A DNA stretch of 64,000 nt from the NCBI GenBank assembly GCA_001179505.1, contig CDMY01000047.1, positions 1 to 64,000 on the forward strand. The letters run 5' to 3'. The position numbers and the translations under genes are program-made. The notes under the pieces were generated by a model, which was not told the origin of the DNA, searched no databases, and saw nothing but the letters and a program-made list of their open reading frames with translations. This DNA comes from Vitrella brassicaformis (taxonomy: Eukaryota; Sar; Vitrellaceae). Shown here piece by piece: positions 1 through 10,551 of the stretch (its first letter is position 1; the number at the start of each line of letters is the position of its first letter).

Positions 1-242
1 TTGTCGCGAGTCATCTGAGACTTGAGGCAAATGGTGTCGTCCGGCCTCTCACTGCACCCCGAACGCACACAGAGGAGGTGTGTGTCGCTGGTTGTGAATG
101 TTGCTGGTGGTCAGACATTCGTACGCAAATCTGATGGCGATGCACTGTTTGGAGGACGGTGTAAGCAGTATGGGCGTCTTGATGCCGTCCAAATCATACT
201 TGGCCAGCTCCTGCACAGCACACACACACATTGACATACACA
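1..242. repeat. left arm of an inverted duplication
   Basis: Positions 1-242 are the reverse complement of 1411-1652 without indels. I found only two mismatches, near 141 (A versus G) and near 196 (T versus C). The arm therefore carries a reversed copy of two exons and an intron of the gene at 1023-2334. The arm starts at the first base of the window, so it may extend to the left. It ends one base before the acceptor G of the exon starting at 244. Confidence 0.95.
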
Positions 243-243
243 G

Positions 244-673
244 CGGGAGCTGCGGCGGCCAAGAAGGGGAAAGGGAAAGGAAAGGGCAAAGGGAAGGGCA
301 AGGGCAAAGCAAGGGCAAAGGGAAGGGCAAAGGGACGGGCGGCTCAGCAGCTGGCGATAAGGTGGAGGAGGAGCAAGACAACAGCAACAAGCCAGTCAGC
401 TTTGCCAATCTGCGCGCAGCTTTGGAGAGTGGCGGTCTGCAGGTGCTACTGACGCCCATCGCCGCAGAGTTGCTCAAGCAGCTTGAGGAGAAAGAGGAGA
501 AGCCCACGGCAAAACTGGCGCCGCCGGCCGACAGCATGTGGGCCGGGACCTGGCAGGGCCGTCTGATCCAGATGATACGCATGATCCCGCTACCGCCGGG
601 GGTGAAGGAAGGCGACGAGGTGCCCGAGGTCGTAGAGACCGTGAGCAAAACCCTGCGTGGGCGGAGTGGGTAG
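244..673 (+). CDS. 3' terminal exon of an unidentified Lys/Gly-rich protein (partial)
   Basis: The exon follows an acceptor ending ACACAG at 238-243 and runs to a TAG stop at 671-673. The last ~105 residues read as an ordinary protein with an acidic stretch (VEEEQD), an ANLRAALESGG helix, KQLEEKEEK and a conserved-looking ADSMWAGTWQGRL segment. The first ~30 codons are a Lys-Gly repeat (AAKKGKGKGKG in one frame). That repeat is out of frame with the C-terminal part by one base, which points to a missing G near 309-310. Upstream exons would lie left of the window or inside the duplicated arm. I do not recognise the family. The frame of the last 100 residues is convincing, but the 5' structure is not. 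Confidence 0.5.
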
Positions 674-1022
674 ATGAGATGTGGAAGCACGCCCCACCCG
701 TGTAGACCTTGGCTTGTGTATGACCGTACAGATCCGTCAGACGGCCCTGCAGGTGTCCATTCGTCAGTGTGTGCAGTCAGTCAGGAGTCAGTCAGGAGAG
801 ACGCTTGCATGTACGTACGTGTCGACATTCACTCACTCATGAATTCAGCCATACACTCTCGCTCAGCCATACACTCTCGCCAGGACAGTCTTGTTGTCAC
901 TTCCACACCAAGAGGTAATTCAGCCTGTACATACACACATACACATATACACATACATTCGTACGTACATATGTGATCGAATCAATCGTGGAGCTTTCGA
1001 TCAAACACACGGACAGACAAAA

Positions 1023-2334
1023 ATGCATCATCACATCCGTCCCACAATGACGGTGGTCGCGGCCCTCCTCACCATCACTCTCATCTCGTGTCCCTGTCTG
1101 TGCGCCGGCGAGCGTGTGCCATTCACTCCCGACAAGCAATAGTACCTGGACCAGATGATTCCTGGTGTATGCGGAGAGAAGGTCGACATGACGGCCAGGC
1201 TCATCACAGACGCCGAAAATCTGGACGGCGGTAGGTAATTTGTTGTGTGTCTGTGTGGCAGACAGAGAGAGACATTGCATTGGTTTGTGTGTCTCTGTGA
1301 TCGACGAGCAGGCATCCACTGTAACGTGACTTTGGATGGCGATGCGCTGCGGCTCACAGAGACCGACACAGACGAGGTGAACACCCAACACAGCCAATCA
1401 CTCATGCGTTTGTGTATGTCAATGTGTGTGTGTGCTGTGCAGGAGCTGGCCAAGTATGGTTTGGACGGCATCAAGACGCCCATACTGCTTACACCGTCCT
1501 CCAAACAGTGCACCGCCATCAGATTTGCGTACGAATGTCTGACCACCAGCAACATTCACAACCAGCGACACACACCTCCTCTGTGTGCGTTCGGGGTGCA
1601 GTGAGAGGCCGGACGACACCATTTGCCTCAAGTCTCAGATGACTCGCGACAAAGTACTCACTCACTCACTTTCACAAAGCACACCGACGCGCACACATTA
1701 CGTTGCTGCAATCTCTGGTTGTGTGTGAATGTACGTGTGCAGTTGTGGGTGGCGCTGAACGTGGCCATCTTGTGTCGTCACGTTGGTGAGTTCCGCACCG
1801 ATCTGCCCACCGTCCCCACACCAGAGGAAAAAGAGGCACTCGTGTTCGAAGGTACCTACTGTACACACGCAGACCAGAGCAGAGCTGGGTGGACAGACAG
1901 ACAGACAGACAGACAGTGCGGCCACAGCGAACATTCCTCTCTGTCTGTCTCTGTGTGCGTGTCTGTGTCCAGGCGAAGACCCGGACAGTGGAATACATGT
2001 CCATTTGCCGAACGTCGAGAAGGCCAAAATCGCACCCCAAGTCACCTCCATGTGAGTGAGTCAACACACAACCGACCGGTGCGTGAGTGAGGAAAGGACT
2101 GACTGACTGACAAACGATGGATGCATGGCTTACACAAACTAACGGGTGCGTGGATGGGTGCGTGCCAATGGAATGGGTAATGGCGGCCAACACATGCATT
2201 GCACAGAGGGGCACAAAATGAACCAACCAATGCATCGATATATACATATGTGGCGGACACAAAGCCCTTGCCAACAATCCTCCGCCATCGAGGTGCTTGA
2301 GGAAGGCGTAGCGAATGCTTTAATTGGTTCATGA
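1023..2334 (+). pseudogene. small secreted protein gene with one in-frame stop codon
   Basis: Seven exons can be chained with fully consistent phases: 1023-1230, 1312-1376, 1443-1528, 1602-1653, 1743-1851, 1973-2051 and 2265-2334 (669 nt). The N-terminus is a clear signal peptide (MTVVAALLTITLISCPCLCAG), so the product would be secreted or enter the endomembrane system. Later segments include PGVCGEKVDMTARL, ELAKYGLDGIKTPILL, DDTICLKSQMTRDK and PTPEEKEALVFEG. I do not recognise the family. Codon 40 (1140-1142) is TAG in an otherwise open frame, so the copy is either a recent pseudogene, carries a sequencing error, or has a first exon unlike the one I chose. Exons 3 and 4 are duplicated in inverted orientation at 1-242. 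Confidence 0.5.
1411..1652. repeat. right arm of the inverted duplication (parent copy)
   Basis: This arm contains the last bases of intron 2, exon 3, intron 3 and exon 4 of the gene at 1023-2334, stopping one base before the exon 4 donor. Because it sits in its proper gene context, it is the likely parent and 1-242 the derived copy. Confidence 0.9.
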
Positions 2335-2439
2335 ATCAACAAGACAGATTTCATTGTTTTTCGGTCAGGCCACGCTAAAGGTGTCCGTGCGCCCTTCTCT
2401 CTTGTCCTCATTCCTCTCCCCTCTTCCCCCCTCGACCCA

Positions 2440-2447
2440 AGCTCGCG
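2440..2447 (+). promoter_or_regulatory. AGCTCGC(G) motif upstream of PEX13
   Basis: One-base variant of the recurring AGCTCGCA motif, 14 bp before the PEX13 ATG and in the same orientation. Confidence 0.4.
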
Positions 2448-2460
2448 AAGGTAAGGTCCC

Positions 2461-3941
2461 ATGGCGGCGCCTCCGAAGCCGTGGCAGCGTCGCACACCTG
2501 CGGCAGGTGCATCTCTCGCACCGTCACCTCTCCCTCACTCCACCTCTTCACCTCTGCCCTCGCCGTCACAGCCGCAGCCAACAGCCAAAGAGGAGCCAGC
2601 GGCGTCCAGTACTGTGCCCGCGCCAGAACCAGCTGCTGTTGCGGCATTAGCCAGGTGACAAAGCCAGATGGGCGTGGAAGGGAAGTCTTGAAAGCTTGCT
2701 GGTGTGTTCTTGTGTGTTTCGGCGTCAGCGATTCCAATGTCGTCGTTCCGTTCACTCGTGCGCCACCGGCTGCGACCGACGGCAGCAGCCTTCTCCCGAG
2801 CGCAACTGCTCCGGCTGGTGCTGCACAACAGCCGTCCGGCGGTGCCCTCTCTTCGTCGACGGCCGTGCCATCGTACATGTCGTCGTATCCCTCCGGCACC
2901 TTCATGAACACGGGCTACGGGGCCAGCTACAGCAGCTACCCACAATCGTATAATCGGCCCAGTGCTTACAGTGGCTATGGGTGGCGGAGCGGGGCGGCTT
3001 ACGGTGGTTACGGCGGGGGGTATGGCGGCTACAGCACATATGGGGGGGGAATGCCTTACGGTTACGGCTACGGCATGTACAACAACGACGGCAGCTGGTT
3101 CGGGGGCATGGCTGACTCACTGGGCCGCTTCAACCAGCTGCTGGACCTCAACACATGGTTCCTCGACCAGATCTGTGACAATGCCACGACGCTGGGAGGG
3201 CGGCTCAGGCACCTCAGTGCCACACTCGCATGGCTGCCCGGCGCCCTCATGCACCTCACGGCCCAGTCGTATCACACATACGTCCCGCAGGCCGTCCAGC
3301 TGGCGCAGAAGGTCCGGAGTATCGTCAACCACCAAGCGGCCAGGCTGCTGCTGCTGGACCCCCTGCCGCCGCCCTCAGGCATCCAGGACGACGCCGACAG
3401 TAACATAACGGCTGGCCTACTGCCATTGCGGGCGCCGCGCACCAACGGCTCGGCTGCCGGCGGCAATCCACAGGAGCCTTTGACGTTTGTCAAGTGCACG
3501 CCACACAGCCGCTCGGCATCGTCACCCCTCCTGCCCCACTCGACCACCGACCATACAGCAGCACCCGACCCACGCACATGCGCCACTCGCACGGCCATGC
3601 GGGACGGGTACAGCGAGCTGCAAAGACGGCGGCGGCAGCTGAGATTGACGCTCCTGCTGCTCTTTCTCTTCCTGGTTTATGGCGTGCTATCGCTGCTGGG
3701 GTGGCGGTGGGTGGTGGGCGGGGGCAAGGGCAAGAGAAGACGGCGGCGGCGGGGTGATGTGAGGAGGCAGCTTGATGTGTGGCAGCAACAGCAGCCGCAT
3801 GTGCACGTTGAGGGGAGGTGGGATGCCCATGCCAGGGAGTGGGAGGGCATCTATCGCTCGGGTAGTGTTGGGGCAGGAGTGGCGCCGAGCAATAGCCAGG
3901 GATTCCCGGCTCTCGGACCCCCCGTTTTCTCGCAAATATGA
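2461..3941 (+). CDS. PEX13: peroxisomal membrane import protein PEX13
   Basis: Exons are 2461-2654 and 2729-3941 (phase 2, GT-AG), giving about 468 residues. The N-terminus APPKPWQRR matches the PPKPW motif at the start of PEX13 proteins. It is followed by a Tyr/Gly-rich stretch (residues ~135-185, with GYGGGYGGY-type repeats) typical of PEX13. Next come an amphipathic segment beginning SLGRFNQLLDLN and a hydrophobic membrane helix (LTLLLLFLFLVYGVLSLLGW) near residue 385. PEX13 docks the receptor PEX5 at the peroxisomal membrane for matrix protein import. No C-terminal SH3 domain, present in animal and yeast PEX13, is visible. The C-terminus is short, basic and then Ser/Pro-rich. The call rests on the N-terminal motif plus domain order, so it is probable but not certain. 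Confidence 0.75.
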
Positions 3942-4455
3942 ATGAACATGACGGGACACATCCGAGGCAAGGCAAGGCAGAGTGCGTGTTTTTCCTGTAC
4001 ACACATACACGCAATGGCAGTTTTGTCTCCCTCCCGTACTTATCTTCGTGCGGGTGTCTGTCATGGTCGTATTCAGACTTGCTGCCTGGATGGGATGACA
4101 GCTGACGCGGCATGGCCCGTCATGTCATGTCATGTCATGTATGTGAGAATGGTGTGGCCGTCGTACATGAGGGGCTTCGCCGGATATGATCGGTCGGCTC
4201 GGCTCCCTTCACGTGTACCGTGGAGAGGCAGAGAATGAATCTATGTCGCCGTCTTTTGTTGTATTTATTGGGGCCATGGGTGGGGTGGATGGACGCGCAT
4301 GTGTGAGTGCACGGTGTGTGACGATTCATCCAAGGAATCAACTCTCTGACGGTCAATGTATGGATGTGTCAACGTGTGTGCACCGACTGGCGGCGCAACA
4401 GAATCTGACTTCATGCAGAGACACAGGCAAGCTAGTACGACACGCAGACATATAT
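3942..4455. other. convergent spacer between PEX13 and UPF0598 genes
   Basis: About 510 bp between two 3' ends. It holds a short CATGT tandem repeat at 4121-4140 and nothing else I can support. Confidence 0.6.
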
Positions 4456-5708
4456 CTACAGGTCGACAATGGGGTAGAGGACACCTCGGTGCTCGAACAC
4501 TAAATGATACGGCCGACCGCCGTGCTCAAGGTGGCTGGCAGCAGACGGCACCGACTCTGATGAACACACACACATACACACAGCCGCCACAACCTGTTCA
4601 AAGACACAGCCCTTTGCCTGTCGGTGTGGGTGTGTCTGTCACCTTTTGGTTGTATACGGTCGGCGAGAGCGACCGCCACGTGCGTCGATAGCAGACCTAC
4701 TTTGAGATAATCTGCAGCTGCACGCAGCCCAGCGCACACCACAACCATGTAATCCATCCATCAATGCAGTGGACGGACGGATTTATGGATGGATGATGGA
4801 TGGATGTGACCATTCTCCGGGCTTAGCTTACGTGTCTTCACGGTGGAGGGCAGGGTCGGCTCCTCTCTAATTGGGGCCTCAGCGCTGCTATCTGCCGGTG
4901 ACGCCTGTGCGGCCCGCCGTGCACTGCGTGGCCTGAAGAAAGATGGGTGGAAGAACCTACCACGAGAAGACACCAGCTGCTCGGGGTGGAATGGCACCCT
5001 CAGGCTACATCCATCCATCCATCCATGCAGAACGCACAAGACACGTGCACAACACGAGGCTGACGACATACACTTGGTTCCCCCCTGTCCTGCAACGTGT
5101 AGCTTTCTTCGTCTGCTGACCTTCCCGCATAGGTCAGGAAGGGAGCGTCGCCACCCTCACCTGCATATGCCATGCATGGTATGCAGGCAACAGACAAGAC
5201 AGCACAGCACACCAAATCCATTCAAGCAGGCAGGCAGGCAGGGACTCACGTGCCGTGCCAGGTGGCTGTGGCTCACACACATACAAAGTGAGTGGAAGAC
5301 GATAGGCGCCTCTTCTGCCCGCACCCAGTTGAGCTCTCGGCCACACGGCGAAACCCATGGATACCGCTCAGCGAGGTCGGGACGCGACGTGTTCTCGCGG
5401 AGTTGGCGCCAGAAGAAATCCAGAAACTTGCCGTCTGCTCAGCAGCGCACACACGTGCAAACGTAGGAACAGATGGGGATGAGTGCGATTTGTCCTGCAG
5501 TGATGGTCATCCATCGCTCACCTTTGAGCGATGTTGCGATGTTCTTAGGCTCGGTGTCCTCCAGAAAGAGGTGCCCCTGATGCCCTACGACGTAGAAATA
5601 CTCACGCGGAGGCGGATCTGCAGCAGCGGACGAAGATGAACGGCATGGCATCTTCGGAAAGCACGGGACAAGCCTTGTGCGCAGGGCCTTAACGACGGGA
5701 GGGAACAT
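4456..5708 (-). CDS. UPF0598 family protein (C8orf82 homologue)
   Basis: Six exons on the minus strand: 5708-5522, 5434-5285, 5160-5043, 5004-4832, 4711-4643 and 4499-4456. Together they give 741 nt and 246 residues with all phases closing. Recognisable family blocks are EYFYVVGHQGHLFLEDTEPK near residue 35, DFFWRQLREN followed by WVSPCGRELNWVRAEEAPIV, LTYAGRSADEE, LRVPFHPEQL with GRFFHP, VGLLSTHVAVALA, and a final FEHRGVLYPIVDL. These match the order of blocks in vertebrate C8orf82. The molecular function of the family is unknown to me. The third-exon donor (5043) is the weakest boundary. The gene is convergent with PEX13, and an AGCTCGCA element lies 72 bp upstream of the ATG. Confidence 0.85.
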
Positions 5709-6136
5709 GGCATTCGGGGGACGGTGGCATGCGAGAGATTCGGCTGGTCACGCCCTTTGATCAAATGGCGAGATCAGCATGCGAGCTAAGCTGAAGCCGT
5801 TGTTTCCACTGCTTTTTGTTCATCACGCCTTGCATTCTGATGCACAAGCCACTGCGAGGCACTCACATTGATCAGATCTGTCCATGGACAAATAAACACA
5901 CGTACGTACGTACGTACGTTTTTTTCGCCGCCAGTCGTCAGTTGAGCACAGACAGACCATCATATCCAGGCGTCCCGCCCCGCCCCATCCATGCCGTGAT
6001 GCATGCAGCCATCCCATCACCTGCCCACGCGGCCCAGCCTGCCAAGCAACGCAAAGACATCCGACAGTCACAGGTGTGTGTCCGATGCGATGCACGCGTC
6101 AATCAGTCAGTCAGTCCCGCCCGCTCACCGACCAAC
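5709..6136. other. spacer between UPF0598 and RTRAF genes
   Basis: About 430 bp. It holds the promoter-type motif at 5780-5787 and a CGTA tandem repeat around 5901-5918. No coding signal is supported. Confidence 0.6.
5780..5787 (-). promoter_or_regulatory. AGCTCGCA motif upstream of the UPF0598 gene
   Basis: Exact AGCTCGCA on the minus strand, 72 bp upstream of the minus-strand ATG at 5708. Confidence 0.45.
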
Positions 6137-7467
6137 CTACCTGGTGTCTGTGCGTGGGTCGGCGACTATTTCCTGCAGCTTGTTGATCATCCCATTGATG
6201 TTGGTCTGCAGCTTCCGCAACTCACGGCCTGACAACACAACACGAAGGCAGATAGAGCACCTCCTGATGCGATGCATGTGTTGGTGGCAGTAAGTATGTA
6301 TCTCTGTTGGCTTGGTAGCTAAGCTCACCGTGCAGCAGCCGCAGGACAACAGCAGCATCGCGGACATCCTTGTCTGACGAACGACAATCAGGAGCAGACA
6401 GGCAGGCAGGCAAGGAGAATCCGTTCCATTGTCACGGTGGCTGTGGGGATGTGAGGCCTCACTGACCGATGCACTCGAATCCCAGCGGCAGGTCCAGCTT
6501 GGGTTTGTGTGTCTGGTCCGTCTCAACCGGACGCACCCGAACCAACACACACTGATGGATGAATGGATGGATACCGCAACACAGCACACACATAACACAC
6601 CCATCGCCCCGTCCGTCCCCACTCGCTGAGCGGCTCGTGTGTCTGACCTGCAGCGCAGCCAGCAGCTCTTCTTCAGTGACCCGGCCCTGTGCAGGCAGCA
6701 GCGGGAGGTCGAGCACCTGCAGCATCCGGTTCACTGGCGACACCAACTTGCCCACCGACAGGCCTGTGGTCGCACCGGCACGGTTGCCGGATGGGGCGTG
6801 GCCGTTCTGGCGCATGGCGTCTGCATCTGCTGCTGGGGTCAGACGCTGCTCTGCATGAAACAAAACAAACCATGGAGCGAGGATAGATGGCTGACACGGA
6901 TGAGAGCGCGTTAAGCTGCTGGTGCGATTGTACCCTCGATTGCGTCCTTGTAGATGTCCTGCAGCAGCAGAGCAGACAACGACGCACAGCAGGGGTGAGC
7001 CGTTTGGGCACTTGTCTCTTGGCCAGTCATCTCACCTGCACGGCGAGTGAGACGAGTCTGTCCAGCAGTGCACTGCGGTTGGCAGCCGCGTCCCGCACAG
7101 AGGCCTCGTCAAGCTTCAGGCCCAGCTCACGACAATACTGCACACCACACACACACGCACCAGACACGCACGCATCACATCACGGCCGGCGACTTGCTTG
7201 GTGTGTCACTACATAACCCATGCATGCATCCAATCCAATCCATGCACTGCACTCACTCACTGGCTGGCTGACCTGTATAAATGTGTTCCACCAGTTGCGG
7301 TCGAACTGCCGCAGCGCCTTCCTCTCCTCCCGGCTGTACAACCGAATCTTCTCCTCCTCAAGCCACACTATCACCTTGCCGTAACCATGACCAGACAGGG
7401 AGATCTCCTCCACGGACGGATAAGACAACAACCGAAGCCGACGCGCCGTCGCTGGCGCTACGGACAT
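6137..7467 (-). CDS. RTRAF: RTRAF / C14orf166 (hCLE, CGI-99) homologue
   Basis: Seven exons on the minus strand: 7467-7273, 7137-7036, 6958-6934, 6850-6648, 6521-6467, 6373-6329 and 6228-6137, giving 238 residues (human protein 244). Matching blocks are VIVWLEEEKIRLYSREER at the N-terminus, WWNTFIQYCRELG, a central VNRMLQVLDLPLLP segment, LGFECIDKDVRDAA, VLRLLHGRELRKLQT and the C-terminal IVADPRTDTR. In animals RTRAF is a subunit of the RtcB tRNA-ligase complex with DDX1 and FAM98, and also binds RNA polymerase II and cap proteins. The start was taken at the first in-frame ATG of exon 1; a GTG seven codons upstream is ignored. The gene is head-to-head with RAD51, about 400 bp apart. Confidence 0.9.
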
Positions 7468-7869
7468 CGTACGCACAGCGACGGTCACTCAGCGGGGAGC
7501 CAGGGGCAGGCCGCAGCCTTGAGTCTGTAAGAAGCTGAAGCAAAAGATTTTCGGGGTTCAAACCAACACTTGAGGAATCCCTTCAGCCACCTGCACGCTG
7601 TGCAGAAGGTTCTGTTACGAAACCTGTTCGCCGAGCAGCGGTTTCACGAAGTACCCTAGGCCACGCTTCTGTGAAAGCGAAAAATAGTCCCTAGGCGGCC
7701 CGCTGCATTCGCGGGTGAGGGCCTCTTGCCCTTCGGCGAGGTCTTTGGCTCCGACTTCCCCGCATCCATCGCTAAAGGCCGCCCGGCTTCCCTTTCGCTC
7801 TTCTCGCAGCGCAACGAACGTACCGCTCCCTTGACAGCCATCCATCCATCACCACACTCGTCAGCACCC

Positions 7870-9448
7870 ATGGCAGCGGCGGCAGGGCAGCTGGTGGAGC
7901 GCAACAACAAGCGCGACGCCCAGGAGGCCGAGTTGGCTGAGGGTGAGGGTGAGGCCGCGGGTGGCGTCGTCACGCCGCTGGAGCACCTGCATGCGCACGG
8001 CTTCACGGACAGGGACTTGAAGTGCTTGAAGGAGGCTGGGTACACGACGGTCGAGGCGGTGGCGTACGCGTCGTCGCGTCTGCTGCAGCAGGTCAAGGGC
8101 ATATCGGAGCAGAAGGTTGCGAAGCTCAAGGAGGCCGTCAAGGGGCTGGTGCACATGGGCTTCTCGTCCGCCACCGAGATCAACCTCATGCGCCAACAGA
8201 TCGTCAAACTCACCACAGGGTGTGCGGGGTTCGACGCCATACTCGGCGGAGGCATAGAAACCGGTACGTACGTACGTCGGGGGGGTTGCTTGGGTTGGGT
8301 TTGGTTGGGTGCCCCGGAGGCTGCATGCAATGCAATGCATCCATTGGCGTGATGTCATACATACCTGTGTCATGTGCTGTGTGCTGTGCTGTGCTGTGTG
8401 GTGCAGGTATGTTGACGGAGGTGTTTGGCGAGTTTCGTTCGGGCAAGACGCAGGTGTGTCACACTTTGGCCGTGACCTCCCAGCTGCCGGTGGAGCAGGG
8501 CGGGGCCGAGGGCAGGGTCGCGTGGATAGACTCAGAGGGCACCTTCCGCCCGGAGCGCATCACAAAGATAGCCGAACGTTTTGGTAAGTGCACACACGGT
8601 GCGGCGAGCACACATGGGTGCCTTCGTTCTCATCGGCCTGTGCTGTGTGTGTTGTGTGGTCCATTCATTGTGGCCCCCGTGGTCAGGTTTGGACGCCGAG
8701 CAGGTGTTGGAGAACATCGCGCATGCGCGTGCGTACAACGTGGAGCACCAGACGGAGCTGCTGGTGCAGGCGGCCTCGATGATGGTCGAGGCGCGATTCG
8801 CACTCCTCATCGTAGACTCCGTCACCGCACTCTACAGATCAGAATACCAGGGACGCGGACAGGTGCGGTGCGTGGTGTGACGGGACGGCCAGCCAGCGAT
8901 CCACCCACACGCCAACCGACCTGTCACTCATCGACACACTTGTGTGCGTGTGTGTGTGTGTGTTTGTGTGTTCAGTTGGCCGACCGTCAGGGGCACCTCT
9001 GCCAGTTCCTCAGGAAGCTGCAGAGGATGGCCGATGAGTTTGGCATCGCTGGTCAGTGGCCAACAAGAGTGAGAGAGGAGGTGATGACGGACGGCACACC
9101 CATGCATCTGTCTGTCTGTCTGTCTGTGTTGATGGATGTCTGGATGTGTGGGTGGATGCAGTAGTGTACACGAACCAGGTGGTGGCGACGGTGGACCCCA
9201 TGGCGGTGTTCCGCGGGGGGGAGGACAAGAAGCCCATCGGGGGGCACATCATGGCTCACGCATCGCAGACCCGCCTCTACCTCAAGAAGGGCAAGGGCCA
9301 GAACCGCGTCGCCAAGATCTACGACTCCCCCTCCATGCCCGACAACATCGACGCCAAATTCGCCATCACCGAGAACGGCGTCAGCGACGAGATCAAGGAC
9401 AAGGACAACAAACGACAGAAGAAGAATGGCGACGGAGACGACGAGTGA
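7870..9448 (+). CDS. RAD51: DNA repair and recombination protein RAD51
   Basis: Five exons: 7870-8263, 8407-8583, 8687-8862, 8976-9051 and 9162-9448, giving 369 residues. An N-terminal helix-hairpin-helix region ([19 protein letters not shown], residues ~35-55) is followed by the RecA core. Walker A is GEFRSGKTQ near residue 140 and Walker B is [12 protein letters not shown] near 230. Also visible are [20 protein letters not shown] and [10 protein letters not shown] with the [17 protein letters not shown] block. RAD51 forms the ATP-dependent filament for homologous strand exchange. The long acidic/Lys-rich C-terminal tail (about 25 residues after ENGVSDEI) is longer than in animal RAD51. I separate it from DMC1 only by overall likeness to RAD51, not by a decisive residue. 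Confidence 0.93.
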
Positions 9449-10551
9449 TCAATCTCACCACCCACACACAGAACACAACACTGATATATGCACTAGACCT
9501 ACCTGGATAGACAGACGCATAGCATACACGAGATGGGATGGTAGCGTAGCATACGGGAAGGAAGGACGGAGGGTGGGGGCGGTCAGTCAGAGACACACCG
9601 ACTCTGGTCTGCTTTCCAGACGAATGGATGGATGGATGGATGCATGGATGGATGGATGGCGTCAGCAGTTGCCTCGCGTCTCTGTCTGACAGAGTGGTTT
9701 CAGCGCCCACATGCGCACAGACCACTCTGAGGGACAGGGACGCCAGGCAACGCCGACGCCATCCATCCATCCATTCCGCTTGTCTGTCTGCAGATGGACG
9801 GCTGGCTGCCTTCCTTGCCGGTCGGGTGGGGAGTAGATTAGATGCATGTGATGGATGTGATGGATGGATGGATGGCCTTACGTACTTCCTTGGTGGGTAT
9901 ACTGACTATACATGGGTTGTATGTATTGTACAGCCCCTGGTCTCTCTTCGCCCCCTCTCCTCTGTGCATAGTGTGAGTGTGTCTATGTGTATGTTATGTG
10001 TGTGTGTCTGGCTTGCCTTGCCTTGCCTTGCCTGTCCTCTCCGTCCCGTGTCCTGTACGCACTCACCGTACACACTGACGCACGTACCGTGGCCGGCCCG
10101 GCCACAAGACATCGAGGAATCACTTACACACCCCAACCCCGTTAGCCAGCGTGGCCGGCCCGGTTGTGGTTGTACATCCAGTGAGTGCGTGAGTGAGTGG
10201 TGTCGTGCGCGTGTACGTGTGGACGTGTAGACGTGTGTATGGGTGGGTGAAGTGGATGGTGTCAAGTGGACGTATGGTCGTGTGGGCGCGAAGCGCGATG
10301 TATGCATGTAGCTATATATGCATGAAGCTTGCAGACGACACTCAACGACCAACTGACGGATGGAGATGCGCACACACATGCACTCAGTGCAGATGAACGA
10401 AGAAACGCGTCATTGTCGGTCACTGCGACTGGCAGGCCCGCGCACCGTGCACTTGTCATACTCCGAAAAAACGCGAGCTCAGAAACGCGAGCGTGAAGCG
10501 ACAAACGACTCAGAGATCCCAGTGCTCTTGACGTCGCATACGTAGCACACG
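9449..10551. other. spacer between RAD51 and eEF1B-gamma
   Basis: About 1.1 kb with ATGG tetranucleotide repeats, an imperfect hairpin (9648-9773), a CTTGC pentamer tract near 10012-10030 and a perfect 17-nt palindrome (10089-10105, GTGGCCGGCCCGGCCAC). No gene is supported. Confidence 0.55.
9648..9773. repeat. imperfect 53-nt inverted repeat (hairpin)
   Basis: The left arm 9648-9700 pairs with the right arm 9721-9773 over about 53 nt. There are few substitutions, one single-base bulge and a loop of about 20 nt. The outer part is ATGG/CCAT repeat, but the inner part (around GTTGCCT and AGAGTGGT) is unique sequence. Confidence 0.85.

Noticed and set aside
49-690. Minus-strand 213-codon open frame through the left arm and the Lys-Gly exon
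   Set aside because: It crosses the inverted-repeat junction and reads the purine-rich repeat as a Leu/Pro/Ser low-complexity string. The plus-strand exon is more protein-like.
3942-5069. Plus-strand open frames over the UPF0598 exons
   Set aside because: The minus-strand six-exon model accounts for all conserved blocks and closes in phase, whereas the plus frames have no recognisable content.
7615-7760. Possible tRNA or structured RNA between RTRAF and RAD51
   Set aside because: I could not fold a cloverleaf with the expected invariant bases, and the region is better explained as a shared promoter.
10089-10163. GTGGCCGGCCCGG palindromes as a transcription terminator
   Set aside because: No T-run follows and such terminators are not expected for eukaryotic protein genes. 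Left as a minor repeat.
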